Shown: positions 22,601-37,600 of the stretch, one piece after another
Layout of the letters: each line of letters opens with the position of its first letter
Numbering within the stretch: the first letter of the stretch is position 1
Assembly: GCA_002633005.1 (NCBI GenBank)
Contig: NMRA01000727.1
Location: 25,817 to 89,816, forward strand
Direction of reading: 5' to 3'
DNA from: Phoronis australis
Lineage: Eukaryota > Phoronida > Phoronidae
DNA length: 64,000 nucleotides
Program-made: the position numbers and the translations under genes
Notes under the pieces: generated by a model
Told to the model about the DNA's origin: nothing
Seen by the model: only the letters and a program-made list of their open reading frames with translations
Database searches by the model: none

Positions 22601-25600
22601 TTTGCCATACCGCTCCGGAGGTGGTGTTGGTTGCTGTTGTCCAGCTTTTGAAGCGGGTCGTTTGGAGTGTTTCCTTAACTACAGGAGATGTAGGTAAGGC
22701 CTCATCACCTTACTAGCTCCCTATACCGGCTGGTGAAACAATTATTCGCTTTGAAAAATATGAGACGATAACATGAGGAAAAGTTGAGGAAGTCATGCTA
22801 ACCCCTGCTCCCAAACATCCCTCTCTTGCCGGTGAACTATTCTAAATAACGCTATGTTAACAATAATCTATGTGTATGAAACTACTCCCTTCTATTCAAC
22901 ATCAAGCGGACCGGTCAATAAGAGCCACTGTGTAATTTCACTTGCTGAAGCAGACGTTGAATAGGTAAATGTTGAAAGTGGTGAAAGAAGGTACCCACAC
23001 CATCAGAATCACTTGTGACAACACTGAAATCTCCGAGCTCTTGGTTTATGGGACGTCTAACATGCCAGTAGAAGCCAAGGCTTAAATGTAGAAGTGGAAA
23101 AGTAGTATTTTGGACACAATGCAACATATCAGAGATTTGACCTGAACAAGTGCCGCCATCATTAGAGGTCACAAGACGTGAAGGTACTGGACAGAGACTA
23201 GTTCTTGGTTTGATCGAGCTGTCAGAGACGCCAGTAACCCCTCTCTGAGTACACACGGAGGTGTCAAGTTGAACTTATCACAGTCAGTGACTCGTGGTCC
23301 ATTTCCTTGACCACCGACGCATGGGGGCGGGGTGAAATTTTCTCGAGAACCAGTAGAAGAAGCCAGGCGGCTCCACAAAGTCGGGAATTTACATTATTCT
23401 ATAGTAAGTTCCAGAAGTCATAGTTTATGAGTTAACCATGTATTAATAATAGTGCCCATCCTAGTCTATGTATATGTAACCAGCACGGATTACGCGTAAT
23501 CTATACACATACCCCACGAGGAGGTACGGTGGCTTAGTGTCCTTCCTCTACTCAAGGTTGTGTTTTCGAGTCGCACGGGACACACTGCTGGTCGCTTGAA
23601 TCAAGTCCCTAGCTTCTCAGCTCTGTTTCAACTAATAAAGCATAAAGATGGTCCTGAGCGTCTTGCGTACATTATGTATGTCTGGTACAACAATATTTTA
23701 AACCAGTTATTGAGACGTAGAGTGGACATCTTATTCCAGTATTTAGTTATCCATTATTTTTGATACAATGGAATCACAGAAATGATTATTTAACGTTTCC
23801 CATAAATTTAACTTTTCGTTCCGCAAAAGAGATAAATTTTCCATGTTCAGTTCAACGTGACCTTTGACTTCTCATTTGACCTTGACTTTGACCTTGCATC
23901 CATAAAATAATATGAGAAATTGACTCTCCATCCCAAATAATATTGGAAACGATAAATTGCTGGATCCTACACGGTATCATGTTCAGATTGTGGAAATTAT
24001 GTGAAATTCAAGATGGCGGCTTCCGCATCTTGAATTATGAAAAATGCTCAAAGTTGCACAAAGTGCAACCAAATTAATTTTATTCTCCTAACCACACGCA
24101 ATAAATTTCCAAAAGAAAAGTTTACACTAAACAACATTGCAGGGTAAACTTTTTGGCAACTAGACTAACTTTTTCGTCACCCGGATGGTCTGTGCTTGCT
24201 GGCAACGGAAACGTATTTTGGTTCATTTGGGGTTTGCAACTACATGTACCACAGGTGGCATTTTGATTTAGAAAAACTGAGGCAAGCTTTAACGGGTTTT
24301 TACCTTATCCGGCATGTTTTTAACTATTTTCAAGCAGGTTACGTGTTGCTTTAGTGATGGGCTCACTCCGGACTAAAGTCATGAAGGTCGACCTCGACAT
24401 GATTTTATAAATTCACCCAATAGCCATTACCCAGTTCGCGATTTTGTTGACGGAGTAAAAGACTATTCGAAAAAATGGTGATTGGGGGAGTATTTTTCCT
24501 TGTTGAATGAAAATAACGACTCGGACTGACACCTAAGCTATCCAACTACAGTCGAAATGTACATATTACAACGTGATTGTTAGCCAGAGTGAATCGTAAT
24601 TTTCTGAGCATCTCTCGGCGTACAGCCTGGACTAGAATGTCACCTAAATTTGGTGTAAAAGATGAACGAAGCACAAAGCTTCATCCTTGAGATCTCGAGA
24701 TAATAACATTTCCTATATAACGCATTTCTGAATCAATTTACTTCTTCATGCCAGCACATTGAACAGGCGGCCGCATACCTATCACAAGTTTAAACTTATA
24801 AGGATGTAAACACATTCGGGTAAAGTGTGTAACTTCTTTCAGTTCTGTTTTTATGATCTCATAGAAATATGCTATAGGAAACAATTGTTCTTACCATTAA
24901 AACCCAATGGCTTCATCTTCGTGTCTACATACTTTCCCTGCTGGGTGATCGAACCAAGCCAGACTTCGCCAACAAAGTACTTGCGAGCCTAATTAAAGAA
25001 TGCTCAGACAGTCAAGTCTTCTTTACACGAATCTACTATACATTACTCAAATCACCCTGAAAGATCATTTGCATATGAACTCGTCACATGTACTTCTGTT
25101 CATAAACTGTACACGTTTTGAGCGATAATAAAATCGCACAGCTGAGTGAAGAAAATCTGTAGGCACGGGTTTGGCAGTGCGCCCGTCGTTAGTGCATCTC
25201 CCATGTGAAAATTGCTGGTTTTTCAAGCAAATTTTCACTAGGAGAAAAAGATTGCATAGGGGCGAAAATTTAACAGGATTATGAGTTTCGCTGGATTAAC
25301 ACAGGGCAAATTTATTCAATACCTACGTGGTTTGTTAATTGAAATAAAATTCCGATCATGACCTCTATCCACTGGTGCTGGCGCACTGTGATGACTGCAG
25401 TGTCTGCAGAATAGGGTCAATAATACTTGAATTACATGTACATGTACGTTACTCATGAATCCTTCTGGGACGCGACCGTTTATGGAGTTAATTCCATCTT
25501 AGAATACTTCTGGGGTTTCAGAATATTTTGACCAAAACTGCGGCTCAAAAATTGGCATCAACCGGTTCTTTACTAAGATGAGAAGTTATTTCTTTGCTTT

Positions 25601-28600
25601 CGAAGACCTCACACTTCACCGCATAGAATAAATAACATTTGCGTAACCTGATCTCAAACGATAACAATCTATCAGTTCTTTAGAAACCCCGAGATCACCT
25701 GCTAATTCAAAACCAATTTTATAACCGTAAGTGGTAGCTCACAGGTTTTTGTGAGGGAGAGTGGGTTTATAGACATTTTTATTATTTTTAATTTCCAACT
25801 ATTATGCAGTTTGAGATAAAAAAGTCTACATTTTGGGACACCAATTTGGCATTTGTCTAGGTTGATAATCAGAAGGCTCACCAGTTCGAACGTCCTTCAG
25901 GCCGAAGTACTACAGGTCCGAAGGTTCGAAATCGAAACTTAAAAAAGTCTTGTTTGGCTTTAACTTTTATCACAGCGGTGTCGGACATGAGTTTCCGCAG
26001 TTATTTCGAACATGTTCGGGAATTCATATGCGCGAGGACAAATTTGCTGGCGATCAACAACCGAATATTACGACTAATGAAATGCGTGCCGAGGTTTATT
26101 GTTGCAATGCTTGCATTTTTATTGCCCTCGAGTACATTTTGTTGCAGAACTGACCACGACTTTGCGTTAAGACTTTTTGGATTTGGACGTACATGTATTG
26201 GCCTTCGGACTTTGAAACCTTCAGACAAGTAAACCTTTGCACTTGTGGAAATTTTGGACTACCAAACAGCCTTGCATTTTATCGAACTTGTGAACATTCC
26301 TTCGGACTACCCTTCAAAGTGATGTACCTATTGAGAGATATTTTCACAATCACCCTTATTGTGTCAAACTTGTGAATATTCGTGACTTGCCAATCTTTAG
26401 ACTATCTTGTGGCCCCTAATTGGCATCGATGAGCACACAAGTACTAGTTCAAAAAAGCACTGACAGAGGCTGAAAAATTCATCGCTTTGCTCGTAGTTCA
26501 CGTAACTCGGATACCTAGATTTTATGGCCTATGTCACCACTCAGGGACGTTGCATTTAGGCAAATATAGCATATCTGCTCTGTTTAAGTTTTGCTTTGTT
26601 TTACATCTAAGCATAATTTGATCGGACCCTGATGTGCCCCGCGCTCAATAGTTGGTTCCGCTGCTGATGCAATTTCCATGTCAATTGTCAGGGAATATGA
26701 CGCAAGCAGTGTAAAAATGGCCAGTTGCCGATTTGGAAAACTGAAAGAAGGGCTGCTCGAAAAACGTTTGATTACGGTAGAATTTCTTTAAGTTGGATGG
26801 AATTAAAGACATCGACGGGTTCCTAAAGTGACCATCTATGCGCAAAAGTTACTTATGGCAGCACGACTTTGATGGTTTAATCATTGTGAGGCTGAGAAAT
26901 AATGCGCCGAAAAGCTTCCGGCGTACGAACGGCCTATGGGATGACCACCGTCTCTACTGCCAGTTGAGTAGGTGACACTGTCTAACAGCCCTAGGTTCTC
27001 ATTGGTTTTCAAAATGCGTGGACCCCTGGAAGTGACTCTTACCTCCATAGGGACCGACGAGATATATGCACACCCAATACACTGTAAACGATGGCTTACC
27101 ATTTCGCCCAGCCAGTCGTTTCTGGCCATGTCTTCCGGGAGAGCTAGGCTATCGCCGTGATATTTACAGTGTTGTGAAGCCTCAAACCAGTTTAGAGCGT
27201 GCCGGTGAAATGTGTACTGAACATTGTCGAAGAACTGTATAACATCTGAAAGTCATTTTCGGCACGTCAGCAGCAGTTGCCTAAAACCCTACTAACAAGA
27301 ATGGTATAGCCCCACAAAGATTGCTTCACGATGCCAGTCTTGTGTCCTTCGTCGTGACGTTCCTAGAGTTTTAGACTTTCAATTGTCTTCCTTCTTACAC
27401 ACGCCCACCGTGAAAATGTAGATTTGGTAAAAATTCTACCTTCACGAGCACATACACAAGTTGCGACTTGGTTGTCGTTTTCTCTGAACAAGCGTGGATC
27501 GAAGGCCACTGAGTGCGTGAAGAAAACGTTGCGTTTTGTCATGTGGACATGCACCCGGAGATGGATTTATAGTTTATTCAAGCCACTCAGCGGTAACCTT
27601 AAGTTACTAAAATGTTCACGAGAATAATTTTGAAGTTTGAACATTAGAGTTGTTAATACAAAGAATTAATGGTACTACTTGTATTACTCGAATCCCGGAG
27701 CTTCTGTTGCATGAGGCACAGCAGTTCGGAAAAAGGCAAATTCGTTTAATTCCGCCTTCATGGAAACGACGAGCGGACCTTATTCGAATTCTGAGCCAAC
27801 TATCTTGTACATGTAGTCTGTACCTATTGCACGCTTCACAAACCGTACACTTTTCGTGCAATTACTGAACAATGTGCACTGAAGAAAACAGGGAAAGACA
27901 GCAGTCATTTGAATTTTTCTCCTCCGTCCTTGACCCAAACGTTTTGTTGAAAAATGTTTGTTGTATTTGCGCTGCAGCTACACAAATGGCTACGTTTGAA
28001 ACCAAAACGAAAGTCAGTTGTGGCAATTGCTTATACACGTTGATAATCGAATGCTTGTGTTCTTTGGATTAGGAACAGAAACAGTATAACAGGTAATGTT
28101 CAGAAGCCTTTTTCGGAAATTTGGTTATGCACTTCTACTTCACAATTGCTGGAAATGGTTTAGACGCGTCTCAGTTCAGAAATAATTCATAGATGTATTT
28201 CTCCTTAACTAGCAGCTACATGTATACATGTACGTACATGTATATTCACAGAGACTTCGCATGTTTTCTCAATATTCGTGTTAATGCTGCCACTGGATTG
28301 AAGGTACGAGTACTTACGACAAGCATGGCACGATAAAGCACAATCTCTCGTCATGGTATGTATGTCAGTTATGCAATCCCCATTTCTCGCCTTCCAGTCA
28401 CAAACTTCATCCGTTTCTTTGTTTTTGCAAACACTATCTGCCAAAAGAGAATCTCGAGAAACCACTCGAGTATAGTACGAATGCCTAGTTTCAATAAACT
28501 ACAGGTATAACCATAAGCCTCGAAAGATTGGATTCTATCTCATGAAAACTACAAGCCTGAGTCATTGGGGCCCACTATATTAGTTTCAACAGCTCCAAGT

Positions 28601-31600
28601 ACCTTAATTTCCATGTAATGGTAAAACGGAACATTTTTTTCGCGATCTTTAAATTTTCAAACAAAAACCTAACGATCACGAGCATATAGAGGAAATGGAC
28701 ACGTAATTGTTCGAAGTAAGGTTATAACTTTCATTGAAATTTTGGTCAGTCGTTACTTTTCTATATGTAATGTTTTGTACATGGCGTAAAATAAATACTG
28801 CCAAACGGATAAGACAAACATATCTTAATAATATCATTCCATAAATAAATTAGATGAAAAAAATGAACATAAATTCACCTATCCTAACAAGCAGGCATTT
28901 TGGACTGTCTCAAGCAATATCGAACTGCCAGTTCTTGTCAAGATCCGTGTAACTTGTTTCAGGGATTAAAAGTTTTTTTACGGAAGGCAGGTTCATTTTA
29001 CATTTAATTTTTTGGGAAGTTCACGCGCAAAGCTAATCAGGTCAAGACTTGAAACTTAAAAATCCAAGCGAAGTCAAGGCGAGCCTTTCTACTGAAGCAA
29101 CAATCAACTCTAGTCTGTCCAGTAATTTGTATTGAGTAATTATTAAGGAATTAGAAATCATAAATACCACATTAAAGACAAAAACAGGGTATTGAACCCT
29201 AAACTTTGCACCAAAATTGTGGTTTTCAAAGATGACTGTGCAAGAGGCTTTTTACGGGCTATTTTTAATTCCGACATTGTTCAGGTATAGGTTTTCGAAC
29301 GGATTTTGTAGAAGTACGCTGTTCCAGACTTTGGGACATTTGACGCCATACACACTATACTTTGCTCCATAGCCAACACAACGAATTGCATTTGTTTTAC
29401 CAAAGGGTTCTTACCACAAACGTTGCAAGCTCTGGAGCACTTCCGTGCCATTTCATATTGGTTATTCACACAACCGCCAGACTTCGCTAACTGGAAGCAA
29501 ATCTTCGGATTATCCTCCCCCATGCTGTTTCGGCAGCGTTTAGCTGTCAGGATATTAAAAAATGAAAATATCGTCGACCTCCGAGCAAAATTTGCAACCG
29601 TTAACATGAGAAAGGTTCTTCAATTAAAAATGAATACTTCCGACACGTTCAGCCAAATATTACTCGTGAAAATGTAAACACCACGGACCTTCTCAATTTT
29701 GGGCTACAGACATTCGTCGTTAATGAAAACAGAATTGCGGTTTTTCGATGAGCTTGGGGCTCAAAATAGCATTAATTGGTTTCGGTCTGCGCTTAGTTAA
29801 TTTTAAAACTGCGCCTCAAAGCTGACGTGACGGTTGGTAAAGAGATAGTACATTCTACCCATTATCGGTATGCATCACGTGACGTGGGTGGAAAAAGGAT
29901 TCTCCATGCATTTCCTTTGGCAATTTGTGACATTTATTTTTGACACTGAAAAAAGCCGCATCCCATGTGAAAAAAACAGACCAGAACACATTATGTTATT
30001 TTGGCCTTGCAGAGGAGATCAACGATTCATGGTGAACAAATATGTGCTTACTGGATTTAAATGCGTGTGATAAGACTTAATCATCTGATGAATAATCTTC
30101 TTGGAATATACGACAGGTTAAATCAAAATTACCTATTTCAGATTGTCGGTCATGTTGTCTTAAAAACAAACATATTGATAGCACCAGAGCGTCAACCCGC
30201 TGTCATTTGTTGGTTGTTTTTTGATTTACATATGTACGTAACGGTCTCCTTTTCATCTCTGAAAACGGAGCATGCAACGCACCTACACTGTATGTCGAAA
30301 CATAAATTTCATTAGCTATTTCTAAATGTTTAGCCATTTGTTTGTATTCATACCAGTCATGACAAATTAGGTATTTCGAGATGTCGTCCAAAATACAACC
30401 ATCAACAGGAAACAGTTCCGATGAGCAGACTGCAATCTTGTTGTTAATAGCTAATTTTGACGGTTCACCATTCAGCAATTCTCAGGCGTTTTTCACAAGA
30501 CACAGGCCCCGCAGGATGTACAAAGACGATCTACCATAGGTCTGTTGCATTTTGAAAGGACACCGAATGAGAAGTTGGCGTGTTGGCGATTAAACCAATT
30601 GAACAGTTAATGTTTCATAAAAGCACTCACGCCCCCCCGTGTGCCTAACATACATGTACATGTATGTTTACACTAAATGGCGCATTCCATGATCAACTGA
30701 ACTATGACTATGTTTTTGCCCACGTTTCAGGGTACCAATAATCGTGTGTTCAAGTCGATATACGTGATCGTATCGTGGGTATACCAAAATGTATAACAGT
30801 TAATCCCCTATAAAGCTCTTTTTGATTCTGTGGCACTGTGCCAGTAACAAGTTCAGTAAAATATCATACGGAGTACATCATGTATTTGACTTGTGCTTGT
30901 GGGACTTCGCAACGATAACTATGGTGGGCTTGGCCTAGCTACCCTTGTCGGAACTACCCTTTCTACAACGAATTGAGAAAATACCTAGATTTCTGTTGAT
31001 TTGTATAAGCAGGAAGAGTGTATAAGTAATAAAATACATGAGCAGTAACATCAAAAAAACATCAGCAGAATATAAACCGTTTACAAATACATGTACATAA
31101 ATCTAGTTAAGGTCTTGACACAGCTGGTTTAATGAAATGAACACGGGCTCGTATTAATCTTTTATGGTACATGTAAGGTTGAACTTACCACAGGCACCAC
31201 AAGACAACGCGCAGTTAGGGATCATCCAATCAACGTTGGCCGTGCACTCTCCTAACTCAGCCCATTTGTTGCACAAGGTCGAATCGTGCTTGTTACGGCA
31301 TCCCTCGCCTATGGTGACTGAAACCGAAATTATAAAATACAGCTATAATTATTGATCGCCTGGAATGCATGGGCAGTTTTCGATATTTGTGATGATGGCT
31401 AAGATTTAAGAGAGAGTCCATATAAAAACCAGTAGATTTTCAAAAATCAGTCTATACGTCAAAATTTAAAACAACTTCATTTTTTGTACATGGGTAGGTA
31501 TCCTACATTAAACCCAAATGCCAAATTTTGTGCACTCAATGACCCCTAATTTTGCCGCTGGAGCATGATAACACAAATTGGCACAATTGGGCATATTAGC

Positions 31601-34600
31601 CGTCTCAAAAATCGCATGTTTTCAGCAACAAAAATGAGTAACCTACAAAATAGATCGAAAGCTATATTTTAATGGCTGAAATAACCAACGTATACTGTAC
31701 ATAATTCTGTGCCATTTATTAAAATCTGACAGTTTTGTGCTAGACAGGGGAGATAATCCACAGACCACTTTTTGGGGCTAATTTTAGTGGCCATTTTTGT
31801 GACCTTCTTACTGCCATAAAACACCTTGTAGCCTTATGTGATGTTTTGAACGTACAGTTAAAGAGTTAGTCCTGATGACTGAGCAATAAAAAATCTTGCC
31901 TCAACTTTGCACCTTAGTGAAAATTGTCTTGCAAAACTGTCTATTTTCATAGTTTGGAAATGACGAGCAGACTTTACAGACCATTTGAACAAACTTTTAG
32001 GCAAGAAGTCTGCTTTAAATAGTTATAGAAACCAAGTCTAAACTCTTTCAAATGAAAACAAGATGTTTTCCGGGTTTATTACGCGGCTAGTATCAAACCT
32101 GAACCCGATGACCTTTGCCCACTGAGGGAGTCAGTTGATGTTAAGCTTGAGGATATATAAAAAATGTACGTGTAACCCTCTTGTATTCTTTCATTTCTTT
32201 TACATTATCAGGTTAATTTAAACACTCTGTAGAAATTTTAAATGGAAATAAAGGCCTTTAAGATTAAACGAGAATGAACTGATAGTTGTAATGACTGGTT
32301 TTGAGAGAAGCAAGTGCATTCTAAAAAGACAAAATGGCGGACGATGTCGATGGGCCTTCATGTTCCTTTAGAGTTTATTCAGCAAAAAATCCGATTACAA
32401 AAGCTTTGTGCTTTAGTGAGTTATGTCAAACACACCACTGAACATTTGAGATACAGGAAACTACCTCATAAAGCAAGGCCTGTGCCAGAGTACGCACTCG
32501 TACTACCCAGAGTCGGTGAATTTCTTACTGAACAGGACCAGTCATGGAAGAGTCAGGTAATGCTGGATGTTACCACTCTGCTCCTCTCCTCCTGAACGTA
32601 GCAGCCTTGTCAAATTCTACCGGCATTTCTGTTTCGAGATATGACTTTGGTGAAAGTCAGAATAGAAAGGATCTCTGTGATCGCAAGATCGCTCCACTCA
32701 AACAACATGCAAAGTACTTTGTAGCCGAAGGTAACAATATCATAAAGTTTCTGGATTTGAAAGAAGCATTACTTTCCAGTGGCCATGTGAAGGGATGTTA
32801 TGTGTATGCATGTTCAGTCAATGCAACAAAGTCTTTTCCAAAATACTCAGTTCCTGGTATAAGCACATTCAAAAATTCCCACTATTCCACCCAAGGAATT
32901 CGCGTGTGGAAATCATTCCATGTAGGTGACGGTAAGTTCGTACAAATACTGAGAAAATGGGAAACCTATTTCTCTAAAATACACTAACATCTCCAAGAGC
33001 TAAGGTTGGCATTGTGTCTAGTGAAGAGCCTCAACAAAGTTACCTTGTACCCAGCAAGGTTACTCGAAATTTTTTTGCTACAGACGCAGAACTAGGTCAG
33101 CATTTGGACGTGGGTAACTACACTGAACATTTACAGAGGGAAACCACGTATGACCACATCGCACGACAGGGGTCAGAAATGCTTTCAGATGCAAGAACCG
33201 GAGCGTCATTTGAGGCAGCCTCAGAGTACTATTTGGATGAGACGAATGCTGAAGCAATAGGTTAGGCATTGAAAACAGGTAAAGTGTCAACAAGATTTTC
33301 ATCAAAGGTTAAGAACTTTCTGACGAACATATTCGATGAAGGAGATAAGTCAGTTAAAAACGTTCACCCTCGGAAGAGCCAAAATGGAGAAAACATTACG
33401 AGAACCCACTGGTAAAGTATTTACCTGTGATATTAAGTGAATCGCATATTGGTGGATTTTTTCGAGGTTGTCTGCAGCAATGTTTATGACGATGCAATTT
33501 CTGCTGAAGATGCTGTTATATCGTTAGATTTACTGAATGAACTGGTAAATGAGCTCAATGTTTAGCCTAGTTTTGTATCATACCAGTCAAAGATGTGTGA
33601 TATATGAAGTCGAGGCCGTTACTTCTGTTTACTTCATGTCTGTCATGAATGAGTCATTAGTAAAATTGTCTGTCGTGAATTATTTTCTAATGACTGTGAA
33701 TGTGTACCTTTTTATACCACTGATGATCACACTGACAGAAATATTCAGCGTTAGGGTGCCCGGTGTGTGGGGGGAACACCAGATTTCTGGCGACTGGTGG
33801 CGACTAAAATTTGTAGAAACCAGCAGGGACATTAGAATATGAACCCAAAGTTACAATGACTATTGACAAGTTGAAGGATTTTTTGCACTGAACACTAGGG
33901 GGCCATATCCACCTTGGGTGCCTTCCTTTGCCTGTGGCACCAACAAGGCAGATAGAAAACAAGGTAGGGGTGAGTTCAGTAACACTAGAACCTCTCTAAA
34001 ATTTATCCAAAACCACGTGTTCTCATTAATAATGCAGGGCAATATCTCGCGAAGTCTTGAATTATAGCAAGGTCCTCGTGTTACTGCTCTTATTCTAGAT
34101 GCGTCTTCAGTCTCTACGCAAACAAAAGCAGCGCCATCTACTCATTTAGAACCACGCATGCCAGTTTATTTACGTTACATATTTTTTGTAATAAGCAATA
34201 ATTATCAATGCCGTTTTCAGAGAATGGTAATTAATAATGCTGTCTGCCTTTTCTCCAAAATACAAGGTTTTTATGTCGTGTTTCGCAAGCTAATTATATG
34301 TTCCAAGAGCCCCCTATTGGCTGCAGAGGCAACTGAGAACATGCAAAAGGACGAAGTGCAGTTCGTGTAATGCTTCGTACGCATAAACTACATTAGAGGC
34401 AAGATTTTTTATTTTAGATTATGAACAGGTTAGAAATGACTAAACAAATTAATATAAAGTCAATTTCAGGAAAGGTGCGTTATGGCTTCTACAGAGTGCC
34501 AAATTTGGCCGAAAATGGCTTCAGTGAAAACCTGAAAAATAGCCGTTTTTGCCTCACAAATTCAAAACGTACAAATTTAAAAATTGATTTTGAAAGTTAT

Positions 34601-37600
34601 GCCATTAAATTATTCAGCCACTGCGCTTTCAATTCGTATTATTCGTTTTGACCTTACCACACATGCTAGTAAAATGCATTCAAACATGCCTACTTCGACG
34701 CCCAATTTTGTTGCAAAATGGAGGTACAGGTCATAAAAAGAAAAATAATGAATGAAAATTCTTAAAAAGTGAGGTTTTTCTACATCTCAACAAACCAAAC
34801 TCATGTGCTAAGTTTCAAAAAAATCGGTGATTTTGGGTATAGACTCTACTTGTTGGTTTTTATATGGAGTCACTCTTAACGAGTTTAGCCCTAGGTATAC
34901 TTTCTATGGAGGAAAATCATTATGAGTGACTTCAGTTCATGAAATCGGTCTCATAATACTCCTTATTGCATTAGGGATTTGTTTTCGTTGCCAGGAAGAA
35001 CACCAAAACCATCACCGACTAAAAATCCTTCAAAGATGTTTTGGAGTTGGTCAACCCAAAAATTGCCTACTGGAAATGGCGCATATATGCTTTGCTTGTC
35101 AGTTGCTTAGAGAAAGGAGAATACCACCCGAAAAACAACATATTTTGTATCAATTTCGATCGAATAGTTAAACCCTATAAAGCAAGTTCAGTTCTTTTAC
35201 CTGGCACTTGACGGCAGATGGAGGTGTTGAAATTAACCCATGGCGTCACAGGTTCCAACACAGTCTGTTCAGCAGATCACAACACGCTTAGTGGTATTCA
35301 GCTTATCGCTCGACTGATTCATCGTTTTACACCAATAAATCATCAAAATTCGATGTATAACCCTTAAAAACACATCGATTTCTTGAACAAATGTGTTGTT
35401 TTATTTCGCTGTTATGGATTTATAGGTATTTGAACGTACATGTACCGTAGCCTACAAAGTTCGGTCAGCCAAATTACCAAGGTCGGTCGCAGGAGTTTAG
35501 GTTTTGGTGATAAATTCGAATTATTCTTCCGTGAAAAACAGACAGGACAACATAGCTTGGTGTTGTTATTTTAGGATTGCGATTTTTTCAATTCTAAACA
35601 CCCAAAACGCTTAATTGATATCTGGCTATTGGCTCGGAACCCCAGCGATCAAGCTTCCCGCGGCCGCACTGGAGACATCACTAACCTAAACCAGCCAAAG
35701 TTGGAAACTAAATTTCCAGTCGCGAAAAAACTAGTGAGCCACAGAAATAATGTGCACGGGATTTTTTGGAGAATTAGCCGCGAAACTTTAAATCTACTTA
35801 CTCGTCGAGAGCTGCGAAGTCAGGTTCTCCTTCCACAGAACCGTCAGGGCAAAGGTTGTTCGTTAACAATGATTCGAATAATGTATATGTAAATAAAGAT
35901 CCTCTTGACATCTAACCATAGCATATAAAATTGAGTTATTGTATCACAACAGCTTTCTTTCAACAAAAACTGAATTACCTGCGCGCACACGACTTCGGTG
36001 CCCGGTCAATTAGCTTTATTGCATCTTAAAGCCGGTAACACAGTGATTTATTCTTTGCTGGCTTCTCAAAACATTTGCACTCACGAACACTCCAAAGGCA
36101 TTACAAATTGTATCGAATGAGACAGATTTTGTTTCAGTATTGGTTACAATGAGAATAATTCATTTCGAAACAAAATGCACAATAATAAACAATATGGCAA
36201 CTTGCAATTCCTACTTATTAGAGGAGTGCCCAACAGTCTCTTTTTATACCCTGGCATGAGCTGTTTGGTAAGCCGGCATTCGCCAGTGGAGTCACTGTCC
36301 ACAAAATGCCAGCCACAGACACGAAGATGTTTCACGGCCTCATACTTGGAATTATCGGCGTACGTACTCTTCATTCTTCACTTCCGCAAGCCACTTCCGA
36401 TGTATTTCGGGTTCTTAAGGAAATCGAAGAAACGATACACCCGCTTCCCTCGCAGCTTCATAGTTCGCACAAGCGGGAACGATACACCACATCATAACGG
36501 CCCTCACTCTGCAGAAGAACCACTGACGTCCTTTTACTCACCTTCCTCACTTAACGCGACACATCTCGGCGAGGTAAGATCGACCGCATACGAGGTGATA
36601 TGATAGGCCGATTAAAACGGTAAAAGGATCAATTCAATCGGGTGGCATTCTCCTTTAAGGGTTCATTCGGCAACAAATTAGGAACGGATGAGTGTGGTCA
36701 TGTTTTAAACTCCAAAGCGTTTTGTTTAGTATTCAACATTGGCTGCACTTGATTGTCTCCACCGGGTCATTCGGCTGAAATGTCTGATTTAAAAACCGGA
36801 ACCAATTACACTCACAAAACGTAGCACTGTCTAATGTTGTTGACATGACATCTCATTGGTTTAAGTGATGCAACCGACGTCATAACATTCAGTCATTCCC
36901 ATTGGTTAAAATCTGGCAACCTCTTTCAGTTTATATCTTTGACTTGAATGGTTGCAGTTTATTAAAACGGGCAGTAATCGAAGTAAATAAAATCAAGAGA
37001 ATCCCTATCCAGTGGATTAAGCCCAAACACGTGCACTGAGGCGTGTGCATGTTGCTGCGATGTGATCGTTATACTCCCGACTGAGGCATGCGCATTGATG
37101 CCCACAAACGGAATTCCGTGAAAACTTTATTCAACAGAAAGTGAGTAAAGATTACGCAGATTAAATATGAAAATACAACGCACGAACAAGCGTCAGTATC
37201 ATCAAAACAACAACAAAGTTAACAACAACAATAGAAATAATATTAATAATAATTTTGATAATGACAATGATAATAGTCATGATTGCAGTAATACAAATAG
37301 TAATATTGATATAATATATTTTGTGAATATCAAATCGTTTAACAGCCGCATTCTTGACATCAACTAACCACAATAGCATTTTCAGCCAACCAAAATGTCG
37401 GAATGTTACTTCGTTTTGTTAATAAATGAGAAGCAACGCTGGCGTCTACGCGTTAGCCTTTCACAGTGCTACACCTCTATACATTGGAAAAGAGTACAAC
37501 AAATCTGCGCTCTGAGATGCATACGCATGGACGTTTGTCGATCACAAATCGAGCCACCGGTATCAGCGAATCGTCTATTCCTCGAAAAGATAGCAACGAG

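Larger units (their letters stand above)
27246..31188. other. introns between ShKT domains, no further exon found
   Basis: Apart from the ShKT exons at 28318-28437 and 29415-29543, no exon was found. The minus-strand frame 30203-30478 (VDGCILDDISKYLICHDWYE) is open for 91 codons but has no recognised domain. Palindromic ACATGTA clusters lie near 28215 and 30655. Confidence 0.4.

Noticed and set aside
23518-23600. tRNA or tRNA-derived SINE head (GGTGGCTTAGTGT ... TTTTCGAGTCGCA)
   Set aside because: Box-A and box-B resemblance is only partial, and no cloverleaf or poly-A/SINE tail could be drawn.
28318-31317. ShKT exons as toxin genes
   Set aside because: The domain occurs widely in non-toxin extracellular proteins; here it is combined with lectin domains in a multi-exon gene, and nothing points to a toxin.
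37167-37379. Asparagine-rich / isoleucine-rich frames on both strands
   Set aside because: Low-complexity AAC/AAT tract read in two directions.
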